Position numbers and translations under genes: made by a program. A stretch of DNA of 64,000 nt from Paragemmobacter kunshanensis (GTDB lineage Bacteria > Pseudomonadota > Alphaproteobacteria > Rhodobacterales > Rhodobacteraceae): positions 21,059 through 85,058 of the forward strand of contig NZ_JAALFE010000019.1 in NCBI RefSeq assembly GCF_011059185.1, given 5' to 3'. Below, one piece after another: positions 26,832 to 37,041 of this stretch. Under the pieces are notes generated by a model that had not been told where the DNA came from, searched no databases, and saw only the letters and a program-made list of their open reading frames with translations. Each line of letters starts with the position of its first letter. The stretch's first letter is position 1.

Positions 26832-28268
26832 ATGACCCCGCAAGATTTCTCCACCGTCCTGCCCGAGGTCGTGCTGGCCGTCTATGCCATGGCGGCGCTG
26901 ATGTTCGGCGTCTACACGACCAAGGACAAGGTCGCCCCCCTGATCAGCTGGGCCACGGCCGGGCTGTTCCTCGCGCTCGCGCTTTGGATCGGGGCGGGGG
27001 GCGAGGGTGAGCGTGCCGCCTTTGGCGGCATGTTCATCGACGATCCTTTCGCGCGCTTTGCCAAGGTGACGATCCTTGTCTCGGCCGCCGCCGTCCTGAT
27101 CATGAGCCAGGATTACATGATCCGCCGCGATCTGCTGCGCTTCGAATATCCCATCCTGCTTGCGCTTTCGGTCGTCGGCATGATGATGATGGTCTCGGCC
27201 GGCGATCTGATGGCGCTCTATCTGGGCCTCGAACTGCAATCGCTGGCGCTATACGTCGTCGCCGCAATCCGCCGCGACAGCGTGAAATCCACCGAAGCGG
27301 GGCTGAAATACTTCGTCCTCGGCGCGCTTTCCTCGGGCATCCTGCTTTATGGCGCCTCGCTGACCTATGGCTATGCGGGCACCACGCTGTTTTCGGGCAT
27401 TCTGTCCACGCTGGAACATGGCGCGCCGCTGGGCCTGCTCTTCGGCCTTGTGTTCATGCTGGCGGGCCTTGCCTTCAAGGTCTCTGCCGCGCCCTTCCAC
27501 ATGTGGACGCCCGATGTCTATGAAGGCTCTCCCACGCCGGTGACCGCCTTCTTCGCCACCGCGCCCAAGGTCGCCGCCATGGCCCTGCTGGCCCGCCTGT
27601 CCTGGGATGCCTTCGGGGCGATCCCGGGCGACTGGTCGCAGGTTCTGGCGGCGCTGGCCGTGATTTCCATGTTCCTTGGCGCCATCGCGGCCATCGGCCA
27701 GCGCGACATCAAGCGCCTGATGGCCTATTCCTCCATCGCCCATATGGGCTATGCGCTGGTGGGCCTCGCCTCCGGCACGGCCGAAGGCGTGCAGGCCATG
27801 CTGATCTACATGGCGATCTATGTCACGATGAACGTCGGCACCTTCGCCTTCATCCTGTCGATGGAAAAGGACGGCCGCCCCGTCACCTCGATCGACAGCC
27901 TGAACAGCTTCGCCCGGAAAGAGCCGCTCAAGGCGCTTGCCATGCTGGTCCTGATGTTCAGCCTTGCCGGCGTGCCGCCCATGGTCGGCTTCTTCGGCAA
28001 GTTCTATGTGCTGAAAGCGGCGGTCGATGCGAACATGACATGGCTCGCGCTTGCCGGGGCCGTGGCCTCGGTCATCGGGGCCTTCTACTATCTCCGCATC
28101 GTCTTCTTCATGTATTTCGGCAAGGAGTCGGATGGCATGGACTCCCGCATGGCCCCCGCGCAATGGGCCATGCTGGTGGCGGTGGCGGTGATCATGGTGG
28201 CGGGGATCGTGAATCTCTTCGGCATCGAACCCGCAGCCGCCATCGCGGCGGAAGCCCTTGTCCGCTGA
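26832..28268 (+). CDS. nuoN: NADH-quinone oxidoreductase subunit N
   Basis: ND2 homologue, the third antiporter-like subunit. 478 residues from the ATG at 26832, selected over the in-frame 26805 because the earlier one overlaps nuoM and lacks a ribosome site. Landmarks: [60 protein letters not shown] and [19 protein letters not shown]. It closes the nuo set; the birA start lies inside its last codons. Confidence 0.98.
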   Translation: MTPQDFSTVLPEVVLAVYAMAALMFGVYTTKDKVAPLISWATAGLFLALALWIGAGGEGERAAFGGMFIDDPFARFAKVTILVSAAAVLIMSQDYMIRRDLLRFEYPILLALSVVGMMMMVSAGDLMALYLGLELQSLALYVVAAIRRDSVKSTEAGLKYFVLGALSSGILLYGASLTYGYAGTTLFSGILSTLEHGAPLGLLFGLVFMLAGLAFKVSAAPFHMWTPDVYEGSPTPVTAFFATAPKVAAMALLARLSWDAFGAIPGDWSQVLAALAVISMFLGAIAAIGQRDIKRLMAYSSIAHMGYALVGLASGTAEGVQAMLIYMAIYVTMNVGTFAFILSMEKDGRPVTSIDSLNSFARKEPLKALAMLVLMFSLAGVPPMVGFFGKFYVLKAAVDANMTWLALAGAVASVIGAFYYLRIVFFMYFGKESDGMDSRMAPAQWAMLVAVAVIMVAGIVNLFGIEPAAAIAAEALVR

Positions 28269-29013
28269 CGCCTGGCCCAAGGATGTGGCGCGCCACATCC
28301 TCGATACGGTCGACAGCACGAACGCCCATGCCTTCCGGCTGGCCCCGCAGAGCGCGGGGCCTTGCTGGATTCTGGCAGGCGAGCAGACTGCAGGCCGTGG
28401 CCGCCGCGCCCGCGCCTGGGACAGCCCGCGCGGCAATTTCCACGGCACGCTGCTGCTGCACCCCACGGAACCCGCATCGCAAGTCGCCCTCCGCTCCTTC
28501 GCCGCGGCCCTTGCGCTGCGCGATGCCTTTGTCGCGCTGACCGGCCTGCCGCAGGCATTCGCGCTCAAATGGCCCAATGACGTGCTGCTGAACGGCGGCA
28601 AGGTCGCGGGTATCCTGCTGGAAAGCAGCGGCGCAGGGCAGGGTGTGCAGCACCTCGCCATCGGGATCGGCGTCAACCTGATCGCCGCGCCGGACCCCGC
28701 GCTGATGGAGTCGGGCGCCGTGCCCCCCGTCACGCTGCTGGCCGAAACCGGCCTGCGCGTGACGCCTGAAACCTTCCTCGACGCCCTCGCCCCCGCCTAT
28801 GCACGATGGGAGGCGACCTTCACTACCGAAGGCTTCGCCCCCCTCCGCACCGCATGGCTGACCCATGCCGCCCGCCTTGGCGAAACCATCCGCGCCCGTA
28901 CCGGCACGGAAACCCGCGAAGGCACTTTTGAGACCATCGACGACACCGGCGCCCTCATCCTGCGCCAGTCCCACGGCCCCGTCGCCATCCCGGCGGCGGA
29001 AGTCTTCTTCTGA
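28258..29013 (+). CDS. birA: Biotin-[acetyl-CoA-carboxylase] ligase
   Basis: Attaches biotin to the carrier domain of biotin-dependent carboxylases via biotinyl-AMP. 251 residues with no N-terminal DNA-binding domain, so not a biotin repressor. Signature pieces: [28 protein letters not shown] (biotin/adenylate loop), [20 protein letters not shown], and [10 protein letters not shown]. The start is TTG at 28258, inside the end of nuoN; there is no better start before the conserved VDSTN, so translation is probably coupled to nuoN. The Shine-Dalgarno is poor. Confidence 0.92.
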   Translation: MSADAWPKDVARHILDTVDSTNAHAFRLAPQSAGPCWILAGEQTAGRGRRARAWDSPRGNFHGTLLLHPTEPASQVALRSFAAALALRDAFVALTGLPQAFALKWPNDVLLNGGKVAGILLESSGAGQGVQHLAIGIGVNLIAAPDPALMESGAVPPVTLLAETGLRVTPETFLDALAPAYARWEATFTTEGFAPLRTAWLTHAARLGETIRARTGTETREGTFETIDDTGALILRQSHGPVAIPAAEVFF

Positions 29014-29026
29014 CAGGGGAACACCC

Positions 29027-29806
29027 ATGCTCCTCGCCATCGACTGCGGCAATACCAACACCGTCTTTTCCATCTGGACCGGCGACCGCTTCATCGCCAC
29101 CTGGCGCATCGCGACCGATCACAAGCGGACGGCGGATGAATATCACGTCTGGCTGTCCTCCCTGATGATGCTGACCAGGACCGAGGCCACGATCACCGAT
29201 GCGATCATCTCCTCCACCGTGCCGCGCGTGGTGTTCAACCTGCGCGTCCTCTGCAACCGCTATTTCGACTGCCGCCCCCTTGTCGTGGGCAAGCCGGAAT
29301 GCCGCCTGCCCGTCGCGCCGCGCGTGGATCAGGGAACCACCGTCGGCCCTGACCGCCTCGTAAACACCGTCGGCGCCCATGATCGCCATGGCGGCGATCT
29401 GATCGTCGTGGATTTCGGCACCGCCACCACCTTCGACGTCGTCGATACCGACGGCGCCTATATCGGTGGCGTCATCGCCCCCGGCGTCAACCTCAGCCTC
29501 GAGGCGCTGCACATGGCCGCCGCCGCCCTGCCGCATGTCGATATCAGCCGCCCCGCCCGCGCCATCGGCACGAATACGGTGGCCTGCATGCAATCCGGTG
29601 TATATTGGGGCTATATCGGCCTTGTCGAAGGGATCGTGCGCGAGGTTCGCAAGGAACGCGACCGCCCGATGAAAGTGATTGCGACAGGCGGCCTCGCCTC
29701 CCTTTTCGCGCAGGATACCGAACTATTTGACAGCGTCGAAGATGACCTCACCATGCATGGCCTGATGCTCATCGACCGCTACAACAAGGAACTGGAAACC
29801 GCATGA
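29027..29806 (+). CDS. coaX: Type III pantothenate kinase
   Basis: Phosphorylates pantothenate, the first step of coenzyme A synthesis, without feedback inhibition by CoA. 259 residues. The N-terminal ASKHA phosphate loop is LLAIDCGNTNTVFSIW. VDQGTTVGPDRLVNTVGAH and VVDFGTATTFDVVD give the catalytic Asp and substrate site, and GGVIAPGVNLSLEALHMAAA follows. Start ATG at 29027 behind caggggaa; the open frame begins earlier in birA's shadow. Its stop overlaps the rnj ATG (ATGA). Confidence 0.96.
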   Translation: MLLAIDCGNTNTVFSIWTGDRFIATWRIATDHKRTADEYHVWLSSLMMLTRTEATITDAIISSTVPRVVFNLRVLCNRYFDCRPLVVGKPECRLPVAPRVDQGTTVGPDRLVNTVGAHDRHGGDLIVVDFGTATTFDVVDTDGAYIGGVIAPGVNLSLEALHMAAAALPHVDISRPARAIGTNTVACMQSGVYWGYIGLVEGIVREVRKERDRPMKVIATGGLASLFAQDTELFDSVEDDLTMHGLMLIDRYNKELETA

Positions 29807-31476
29807 CTGCAAACCGGCTGATCTATCTTCCCCTCGGTGGTGCCGGGGAGATCGGCATGAATGCCTATGTCTATGGCTATGGTCCGGCGGGCAAGGAACG
29901 TCTGATCCTGGTCGATATGGGCGTGACCTTCCCCGACATGGACACAACCCCCGGGGTGGACCTGATCCTTCCCGATCTGGGCTGGCTGGAAGACAATCTC
30001 GACCGGCTCGAGGCGATCTTCATCACCCATGCCCATGAGGACCATATCGGCGCGCTGGGGCATCTCTGGCCCAAACTGCAAAAGCCCGTCTATGCCCGCC
30101 GCTTCACCGCCACCATCGGGCGGCTGAAATTCGAAGAGCAGGGCCTTCCGGTCGAGATGATCCGCACGGTCCTTCCGCGCCCCGAAACGGTGACGGCGGG
30201 GCCGTTCAAGGTGCAATTCGTGCCGGTCAGCCATTCCATCCCCGAAAGCGCCGCGCTGCTGATCGACACGCCCGCAGGCCGCATCGTGCATTCGGGCGAT
30301 TTCAAGCTGGATCACAACCCCATCGTGGGCGAGCCCTGGGATGACGCCCGCTTCACCGAGATTGCGGCGGAACGCCCGGTCAAGGCGCTGATGTGCGACT
30401 CGACCAATGTCTTCTCGCTCCATCCCGGCCGCTCCGAAAGCTCCATCCGCGAACCGATCCGCGAATTGGTGGCCGGGCGGGGCGGGCTGGTGGTCGCCAC
30501 CACCTTCGCCTCGAACGTCGCCCGCCTGCGGACCCTGGCCGAAGCCGCCCGCGCGGCGGATCGGTCCGTCTGCCTGATGGGCCGGGCGATGAAGCGCATG
30601 GTCGCGGCTGCCGAACAATCCGGCGTCCTGACCGAATTCCCCCGCACCGTCAGCCCCGAAGAGGCCGCCGATATCCCGCGCGGCAACCTGATGCTGATCG
30701 TGACCGGATCGCAGGGCGAACGCCGCGCTGCCAGCGCGCAGCTCTCGCGCGGCAAGTATCTGGGGATGGAGATGAAGCAGGGCGACCTTTTCCTCTTCTC
30801 GTCCAAGACCATTCCGGGCAATGAACGCGATGTCCTGCGCATCATGAACAACTTCTCGGAAATGGGCGTCGATGTCATGGATGACGGCGGCGGCAAGTAT
30901 CACGTCTCGGGCCATGCCAATCGGCCCGATCTGGAACATGTCCACCGCCTGCTGCTGCCCGACATGCTGATCCCCATGCATGGCGAACACCGCCACCTGC
31001 GCGAACATGCCCGCATCGGGGCCGAGGCCGGGCTTGCCTCTGCCGTGGTCACCAATGGCATGATGGTCGATCTGTCGGGCGAGGCGCCGGTCGTCGTCGG
31101 CCATGTGGAAACCGGGCGCGTCTATCTGGATGGCACCGCCCATGTCGGCGCGCTGGAAGGCGTGATCCGCGACCGGATCCGCATGGCGCTGAACGGCCAT
31201 GTCATGGTGACGGTCATCCTCGATGACGAGGCCGAGGTTCTGGGCGACGCCTGGGTCGAGATCATGGGCCTGTCCTCCAAGGGCCGCTCCGGCCCCCTGG
31301 CCGAGGTGATGGAGGCCGAGCTTGCCCAGTTCCTCGATGGGGCAGGGCGCAAGATCCTCCGCGACGATGACAAGCTGGACGAGGCGCTGCGCCGCATCAT
31401 CCGCCAGGTCGCGATGGAAGAGATCGGAAAGAAGCCCGAGGTGACGGTCGTCGTCAGCCGCCTGATGGCCGAATAG
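29803..31476 (+). CDS. rnj: Ribonuclease J
   Basis: Metallo-beta-lactamase-fold RNase with endo- and 5'-exonuclease activity, acting in mRNA turnover and rRNA maturation. 557 residues. The zinc motif is ITHAHEDHIGALGHL; further ligands appear in SHSIPESAALLI, VHSGDFKLDHNP and HVSGHANRPDLEHVHRLL. The beta-CASP region has CDSTNVFSLHPGRSESSI. The C-terminal domain is present. The birA-coaX-rnj order behind nuoN is, as I recall, common in Rhodobacterales. Transcription should stop at the hairpin at 31506-31543. Confidence 0.96.
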   Translation: MTANRLIYLPLGGAGEIGMNAYVYGYGPAGKERLILVDMGVTFPDMDTTPGVDLILPDLGWLEDNLDRLEAIFITHAHEDHIGALGHLWPKLQKPVYARRFTATIGRLKFEEQGLPVEMIRTVLPRPETVTAGPFKVQFVPVSHSIPESAALLIDTPAGRIVHSGDFKLDHNPIVGEPWDDARFTEIAAERPVKALMCDSTNVFSLHPGRSESSIREPIRELVAGRGGLVVATTFASNVARLRTLAEAARAADRSVCLMGRAMKRMVAAAEQSGVLTEFPRTVSPEEAADIPRGNLMLIVTGSQGERRAASAQLSRGKYLGMEMKQGDLFLFSSKTIPGNERDVLRIMNNFSEMGVDVMDDGGGKYHVSGHANRPDLEHVHRLLLPDMLIPMHGEHRHLREHARIGAEAGLASAVVTNGMMVDLSGEAPVVVGHVETGRVYLDGTAHVGALEGVIRDRIRMALNGHVMVTVILDDEAEVLGDAWVEIMGLSSKGRSGPLAEVMEAELAQFLDGAGRKILRDDDKLDEALRRIIRQVAMEEIGKKPEVTVVVSRLMAE

Positions 31477-31505
31477 TCCCGGGCGCAGGGCAACTGCCGC
31501 CGGGA

Positions 31506-31543
31506 AAAAGGAAAGGGCCCCGAATTCGGGGCCCTTTCCTTTT
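31506..31543. terminator. Bidirectional rho-independent terminator
   Basis: A 17-bp perfect stem, arms 31506-31522 and 31527-31543 around AATT. The stem is GC-rich near the loop and ends in AAAAGG on the left and CCTTTT on the right, giving a U-run in both directions. It lies between the convergent rnj (ends 31476) and helicase (ends 31558) genes. Confidence 0.93.
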
Positions 31544-31557
31544 GGTTCCGTCCGATG

Positions 31558-33165
31558 TCAGCCCTCGGTGCCGTTCGCGGCGAGCGCGTCTTCGCCCTCG
31601 TCCTGCGCCGAGGGGCCTGCGATCTTGAAGCTGCGCAGGATGAAATCGGGGACATGATCCCCCATGCCCACCACCGGCGGGCCGGACCGATCGTCGCGGT
31701 CGCGGCTGCGGCGATCATCGCGCCGGTCGCGCCGGTCTTCGTCGCGGCGGGGACGTTCCTCTTCGCGGCGCGGGCGGTCATCCTCGCGGCGCGGACGCTC
31801 TTCCCGGCGAACCGGGGCTGCGGCCACAACTTCTGCCTCGACCGGGGCTTCTGCGGCGGCGGCAGGGGCCGCCACCTCGGCCCGCGCCTCACGCGGGGCA
31901 GGGCGCTCGTCCCGGTTGCCCCGTCCGCGGCTGCGATCCCGATCCCGATCCCGGCCACCGCTGCGGCCGCCACGCTCTTCCCGCGGGCGGTCGCTGCCTT
32001 CGCCGGCCAGATCCAGCCCCTCGGGCAATTCGCCGCGCGGGATCTGCTGCTTGACCAGGCTTTCGATGGCCGACAGGTATTTCTCGTCCGACGGCACGGC
32101 AATCGTAAAGGCCTTGCCCAGACGCCCCGCCCGGCCGGTCCGCCCGATCCGGTGGACATAATCCTCCGGATGGCTCGGCACGTCAAAGTTGAACACATGG
32201 CTCACCGCCGGAATGTCCAGCCCGCGCGCCGCCACGTCCGAGGCCACCAGCAGATGCAGCGATCCATCGCGGAACCCGTCCAGTGTCCGCATGCGCTGCG
32301 ACTGGTCCAGATCGCCATGGATGGGGGCCGCGTTGAAGCCGTGCGATTTCAGCGACTTCGCCACCACATCCACATCCATCTTGCGGTTGCAGAAGATGAT
32401 GGCATTGGTGCAGCTTTCGCCTTCCGCCCGGATCAGCGCCCGCAGCACGGCCCGCTTTTCGGTGAAGGAGCGATCCTTCCGCGTCGGCTGGAACTGGATC
32501 AGCTTCTGCTCGATCGTGGCCGAGGTGGTGGATTGCCGTGCCACCTCGATCTTGGCCGGGTTCGACAGGAAGGTATTGGTGATCCGTTCGATCTCGGGCG
32601 CCATGGTGGCCGAGAAGAACAGCGTCTGCCGCGTGAAGGGCGTCAGCTGGAAGATGCGTTCGATATCGGGGATGAACCCCATGTCCAGCATCCGGTCGGC
32701 CTCATCCACCACCATGATCTGCACGCCGGTCAGCAGAAGCTTGCCGCGTTCGAAATGGTCCAGCAGACGGCCGGGCGTGGCGATCAGCACGTCGACACCC
32801 CGGTCGATCAGCTTGTCCTGCTCGCCAAAGGAGACGCCGCCGATCAGCAGCGCCTTGGTCAGCTTGGTATGCTTGGCATAGATGTCGAAATTCTCGGCCA
32901 CCTGGGCGGCCAGTTCCCGCGTCGGCGCCAGAACCAGCGACCGGGGCATCCGCGCCCGCGCGCGGCCCTGCCCCAGCAGGGTGATCATCGGCAGGGTGAA
33001 ACTGGCGGTCTTGCCCGTGCCCGTCTGTGCGATCCCCAGCACGTCGCGCCCTTGCAGCGCATGCGGGATGGCCTGGGCCTGAATGGGGGTCGGGGTTTCA
33101 TAGCCCGCTTCCGCGATGGCCTGAAGTACGCGCGGATCCAGCGCGAGGTCGGAAAACTTGGTCAT
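31558..33165 (-). CDS. DEAD-box RNA helicase, RhlE-like
   Basis: ATP-dependent RNA helicase acting in RNA decay or ribosome assembly. 535 residues from the ATG at 33165, which follows an aaggac site; an upstream in-frame extension to 33252 lacks support. Motifs: TPIQAQAIPHALQGRDVLG (Q motif), AQTGTGKTASF (I), PTRELAAQV (Ia), VVDEADRMLDMG (II), FFSATM (III) and YVHRIGRTGRAGRLGK (VI). From about residue 385 the tail is Arg/Asp/Gly/Pro-rich and low-complexity, typical of RNA-binding extensions. It shares the bidirectional terminator with rnj. Confidence 0.93.
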   Translation of the reverse strand: MTKFSDLALDPRVLQAIAEAGYETPTPIQAQAIPHALQGRDVLGIAQTGTGKTASFTLPMITLLGQGRARARMPRSLVLAPTRELAAQVAENFDIYAKHTKLTKALLIGGVSFGEQDKLIDRGVDVLIATPGRLLDHFERGKLLLTGVQIMVVDEADRMLDMGFIPDIERIFQLTPFTRQTLFFSATMAPEIERITNTFLSNPAKIEVARQSTTSATIEQKLIQFQPTRKDRSFTEKRAVLRALIRAEGESCTNAIIFCNRKMDVDVVAKSLKSHGFNAAPIHGDLDQSQRMRTLDGFRDGSLHLLVASDVAARGLDIPAVSHVFNFDVPSHPEDYVHRIGRTGRAGRLGKAFTIAVPSDEKYLSAIESLVKQQIPRGELPEGLDLAGEGSDRPREERGGRSGGRDRDRDRSRGRGNRDERPAPREARAEVAAPAAAAEAPVEAEVVAAAPVRREERPRREDDRPRREEERPRRDEDRRDRRDDRRSRDRDDRSGPPVVGMGDHVPDFILRSFKIAGPSAQDEGEDALAANGTEG

Positions 33166-33301
33166 AAGCGTCCTTGCAGATGCGGGATCGGCCCGCAAAG
33201 GTGAAGGGACGCTGCTCTCCGGGCGCCCCGGCGTCATGGGTGGCCTTGCCACTTGCCGCGCGTGTAGCGGAATTGCCGCGCAGGGTCAAGGATTGGCAAG
33301 G

Positions 33302-33329
33302 TTGACAGGCTGCGAAAGCCCAAGATACC
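33302..33329 (+). promoter_or_regulatory. Candidate promoter for the 33370 gene pair
   Basis: A perfect -35 TTGACA at 33302-33307, a 16-base spacer, and GATACC at 33324-33329, about 40 bases upstream of the ATG at 33370. The -10 is weak. It is in the 204-base gap divergent from the helicase. Confidence 0.45.
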
Positions 33330-33369
33330 AAGTTTCCGGTGGTAGTTGTGACGAGTGGGTTGGTGCAGG

Positions 33370-34320
33370 ATGGAAACGGCGCAACAGGCGACCGATCCGG
33401 TAGCCTCGGCGCAGCCGGGGCAGGGCGGCCCGGATGCGGCAGCCCCGGCCCCCGTGCCGTCCCCCCCGCCTTCCGCCGACAGCCTGCCCACGCCGCCCCT
33501 TGCGCCCGCACTTCTTTACTATGCCGTCTGGTTGCCCGCCCCCGATGGCGCGGCGGCAGGCCCGCCGATCTATCTGCCGGCATCGGGTGGCGGCGGCCTT
33601 GCGGCAGCGTCCCCCGCCGCCTTCGCGCCCCCGATTGCGCCCCCCGCCGCGCCCCCCGCCGCGCCCCCCGCACCCGGCCCCGCCACATCGGCCGCCGCGT
33701 CGCATAACCAGCGTCTGCTTCTTCTGGCCATCCTCGCAGGCGTCATGCTGGTTCACCTGCCCTGGATCGCCTATCTGGTCGCCGTCCATGGCTGCTGGGG
33801 CACGTTTCTCGATGCCTGCTGGCAGGCCCCGGTCACCGATGCGCTTCTGGCCGACGAGGCCGACCCTTTCGCCGAAACGCTGGGCGATCCCTATATCTTC
33901 GCCCGCATCGTCTTTCTGATGCTGCGCGTGCAGGCGGTGCTGTCATCGGACTGGGCCGAATACAGCCAGGCCATGCAGCTTTCCACCGGCCTCGGCTCCT
34001 TCGTGCTGACGCGGATCGTGGCCTCCAACGGCCTTGTCACCCAGGGGCGCGACAAGGCCATCTACCTGGCCGCCCTCTGCTTCACGCTGTTCCTGCTGCT
34101 GTTCTGGGCCGAACTGCACCTCACCTCCGACGCGGTTCATCCACTCCTCGGCGATGACACCGTGCTTGACTACATCTCGCAGACCTTGCCGCCGGATTTC
34201 GCCAGCTACGGCTCCGTGCGCGACGGGTTGATGCAACTGCTGCAATTCCTCCGCCTCGCCGATGCCCTGATCCTCGGCGCCTGCCTTGCCCTGCCATCCA
34301 CCAACAGAAAGCCCGCATGA
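33370..34320 (+). CDS. Unknown membrane protein with Pro/Ala-rich N-terminus
   Basis: 316 residues, no family recognised. The first ~115 residues are low-complexity, rich in Pro and Ala (PAAPPAAPPAPGP). They are followed by membrane helices: LLLLAILAGVMLVHLPWIAY near 120-140, AALCFTLFLLLFWAELHL near 235-255, and LADALILGACLAL at the C-terminus. Between the helices is a soluble part with two Cys (GCWGTFLDACW). Start ATG at 33370; ribosome site weak. The stop overlaps the next ATG, so the two form an operon, and may form a membrane/periplasm pair. Confidence 0.65.
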   Translation: METAQQATDPVASAQPGQGGPDAAAPAPVPSPPPSADSLPTPPLAPALLYYAVWLPAPDGAAAGPPIYLPASGGGGLAAASPAAFAPPIAPPAAPPAAPPAPGPATSAAASHNQRLLLLAILAGVMLVHLPWIAYLVAVHGCWGTFLDACWQAPVTDALLADEADPFAETLGDPYIFARIVFLMLRVQAVLSSDWAEYSQAMQLSTGLGSFVLTRIVASNGLVTQGRDKAIYLAALCFTLFLLLFWAELHLTSDAVHPLLGDDTVLDYISQTLPPDFASYGSVRDGLMQLLQFLRLADALILGACLALPSTNRKPA

Positions 34321-35285
34321 TGCCATCCGCCCTGCGCCCCACGGTCCTCCTTCTGGCCGCCGCCCTGCTCTGGCTGGCCGGCATCGCGCGGGCCGATACC
34401 GAACTGCGCTTCGAATTCACCCATCTCGAAGCGGGCCTGCCCGCCCCCGCCCCCGATCTGACGATCACCGATGTCTTCTCGGGCGCCACACTGGCCGCCC
34501 TGCCGCAAGAGGCCCCCGAAGGCAGCGCCATCCTGTCCCTCATGCTGCCCGACAGCCAGTTCGACGGCCCCTATGCGCGCCTGCGCGTCGTGGTGGGCGG
34601 CCTGCAACTGCCCCCCGGCGACAGCAAGAGCGGCGAGGAAATCCGTTTCGCCTTTGAAATCGTCCTGCGCCGCGACCTGCTGGAAGGGCCGGTCGTCCTG
34701 CGCATTCCCGTCGTCACCACCTCGCGGCGGCAGGCGATGAAACCCTACATGTCCATGCCCGACCTGATCGAGGAACTGCCCGACCGCTTCTTCCTCGCGC
34801 AGCAATGGATGTCGCTCTACCGTGCCAGCCCCGAAGCGGTGGCCGCCGCCCCCCAGGCCTTTGCGCTCCACCGGCTGATCGCCCGCGCCGTGGTGGATTT
34901 CGCCATCGCCACGGCGGATGGGCGGCGCGGGCCGGTGCTGATCCTGCCCTCGCCCGAACTGGCGCAGACGCTCGATCTCTACTGGTCCTCGATGCCCAAG
35001 GGCCAACAGACGCATATGGCCGCCTATGCCGATGCCCGCACGATCCTCTGGCTCGACGTGCCGCTGGCCGAAGACCTGCTCCGCACCGCCCGCCGCAGCG
35101 GGATCGAGGCCCCCGCCGCCTGCGCCGCCGCGCGGGAACATCTGGAGTTCTTCGCCCGCCGCCTGCCCGAAGGCGAAGAGGCGGGCTGGGTCGACGCGCT
35201 CTTTCCCGTGCCCGGCACGCTGGAGGGCTATCTCGAAGGGCGCAGGCTCGACATCCTCTTCGCCTGCACCCGCCTCAGGATCTGA
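34317..35285 (+). CDS. Unknown exported protein
   Basis: 322 residues with a clear signal peptide (PTVLLLAAALLWLAGIARAD). The mature protein starts TELRFEFTHLEAGLPAPAPD and shows a beta-rich N-terminal half and a helical C-terminal half (AQQWMSLYRASPEAVAAAP, LPEGEEAGWVDALFPVPGTL). Two Cys (APAACAAAREH, LFACTRLRI) could pair. I recognise no domain. Overlap of four bases with the membrane protein upstream indicates joint expression and probably joint function in the envelope. Confidence 0.65.
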   Translation: MMPSALRPTVLLLAAALLWLAGIARADTELRFEFTHLEAGLPAPAPDLTITDVFSGATLAALPQEAPEGSAILSLMLPDSQFDGPYARLRVVVGGLQLPPGDSKSGEEIRFAFEIVLRRDLLEGPVVLRIPVVTTSRRQAMKPYMSMPDLIEELPDRFFLAQQWMSLYRASPEAVAAAPQAFALHRLIARAVVDFAIATADGRRGPVLILPSPELAQTLDLYWSSMPKGQQTHMAAYADARTILWLDVPLAEDLLRTARRSGIEAPAACAAAREHLEFFARRLPEGEEAGWVDALFPVPGTLEGYLEGRRLDILFACTRLRI

Positions 35286-35312
35286 TGTCGGGCGGGCGAC
35301 GCCCGGCAGGGA

Positions 35313-36911
35313 TCAGACCATCATTTCCTTGGTCGCGGTCAAGCGCAGATCGGGATAGTCCCGCTCCACCCGGTCGATATCCCATCTCAGCCGCGTCAGA
35401 TAGACCATGTCGCCGTCATTGTCGGTGGCGATATGGCCCTTGTTGACATTGACGAAGCGGTCCACCTCTTCCTTCGGGCCCGCCACCCAGCGCGCGCTGG
35501 TGAATTGCGACGGCTCGAACCGCACCGGCAGGCCGTATTCCTGTTCGATCCGGCTGGCCAGCACCTCGAATTGCAGCGCCCCCACGACGCCCACGATGAA
35601 GCCCGACCCGATCATCGGCTTGAAGACCTTGGCCGCGCCTTCCTCGGCAAACTGCATCAGCGCCTTTTCCAGATGCTTGGCCTTCATCGGATCGCCCGCC
35701 CGCACGCCCTGCAGCAGTTCCGGCGCGAAGGACGGAATGCCGGTAAAGCGCAGCGCCTCGCCCTCGGTCAGCGCATCCCCGATGCGCAACTGGCCATGGT
35801 TCGGAATGCCGATGATGTCGCCCGCCCAGGCCTCTTCGGCCAGTTCCCGGTCGGCGGCTAGGAACAGAACCGGGTTCGACACCGCCATGATCTTCTTCGA
35901 CCGCACATGCAGCAGTTTCATGCCCCGCTCGAAATGGCCCGAGGCGAGGCGCACAAAGGCCACCCGGTCGCGGTGCTTGGGGTCCATGTTGGCCTGCACC
36001 TTGAAGACGACGCCCGTCACCGCCGCCTCTTCCGGGGCCACCTTGCGGCTGGCCGTGGGCTGGGGCTGGGGTTCGGGGCCGTATTTCCCGATCCCGTCCA
36101 TCAATTCCTTCACGCCAAAGGAATTGATCGCCGATCCGAACCAGATCGGCGTCATCGACCCGTTCAGCAGCGCCGCGCGGTCAAAGGCGGGCAGCAGTTC
36201 CCGCGCCATCTCCAGTTCCTCGCGCAGCTTGGCCAGCAGGCCCGCCGGCACATGCTCGGCCAGCTTCGGATCCTCCAGCCCGTTGATCTGGATCGTCTCC
36301 GCCACCCGGTTCCGATCCGCCCGGTCCATCAGTTCCAGCCGGTCGTTCAGGATGTCATAACAGCCCAGGAACTCGCGCCCCTGGCCGATGGGCCAACTGG
36401 CGGGCGATACGTCGATCGCCAGATTCTCCTGAATCTCGTCGATGATCTCGAAGGTGTCGCGCGCCTCGCGGTCCATCTTGTTGCAGAAGGTCAGGATCGG
36501 CAGGTCGCGCAAGCGGCAGACCTCGAACAGCTTCTGCGTCTGGCTTTCCACGCCCTTCGCCCCGTCGATCACCATCACCGCGCAATCCACGGCGGTCAGC
36601 GTGCGATAGGTGTCTTCCGAGAAATCGCTGTGGCCGGGCGTATCCACCAGATTGAACCGGTACGTCCCGAAATCAAACGACATGGCGCTGGCCGAGACGG
36701 AAATCCCCCGCTCCTGCTCCATCTTGATGAAGTCCGACCGCGTCCGCCGCGCCTCGCCCTTGGCGCGCACCTGACCCGCCATCTGGATCGCGCCCCCGAA
36801 CAGCAGGAACTTCTCGGTCAGCGTCGTCTTGCCCGCGTCCGGATGCGCGATGATGGCAAAGGTCCGGCGGCGGGCGATTTCGGGCGGAAGGGTGGGGCGA
36901 TTGTCCAGCAT
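35313..36911 (-). CDS. prfC: Peptide chain release factor 3
   Basis: GTPase that recycles RF1/RF2 from the ribosome after termination. 532 residues. G1 AIIAHPDAGKTTLTEKFLLF, switch region SDFIKMEQERGISVSASAM, G3 LVDTPGHSDFSEDTYR, G4 FCNKMDRE. The RF3-specific C-terminal part contains GVVGALQFEVLASRIEQEYG and ARWVAGPKEEVDRFVNVNK. Complete and convergent with the unknown gene pair to its left; divergent from the SDR gene to its right across 130 bases in which I see no clear promoter. Confidence 0.96.
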   Translation of the reverse strand: MLDNRPTLPPEIARRRTFAIIAHPDAGKTTLTEKFLLFGGAIQMAGQVRAKGEARRTRSDFIKMEQERGISVSASAMSFDFGTYRFNLVDTPGHSDFSEDTYRTLTAVDCAVMVIDGAKGVESQTQKLFEVCRLRDLPILTFCNKMDREARDTFEIIDEIQENLAIDVSPASWPIGQGREFLGCYDILNDRLELMDRADRNRVAETIQINGLEDPKLAEHVPAGLLAKLREELEMARELLPAFDRAALLNGSMTPIWFGSAINSFGVKELMDGIGKYGPEPQPQPTASRKVAPEEAAVTGVVFKVQANMDPKHRDRVAFVRLASGHFERGMKLLHVRSKKIMAVSNPVLFLAADRELAEEAWAGDIIGIPNHGQLRIGDALTEGEALRFTGIPSFAPELLQGVRAGDPMKAKHLEKALMQFAEEGAAKVFKPMIGSGFIVGVVGALQFEVLASRIEQEYGLPVRFEPSQFTSARWVAGPKEEVDRFVNVNKGHIATDNDGDMVYLTRLRWDIDRVERDYPDLRLTATKEMMV

Positions 36912-37041
36912 GCCCGCGCATTAGCCCAAAGCGCGGCGCGCGTCCACTGGGCCGCAGCGGCCCGCGTGCAGCCGCCACCCTTGCCGCCCCGCGCCCGGGG
37001 CGCTAGGCATGGTTCACAACAGGAAAACAGGGGAGATCGAC

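Noticed and set aside
31555..33204. 549-codon rightward frame opposite the helicase gene
   Set aside because: Antisense of a clear DEAD-box helicase; no start signal and no motif.
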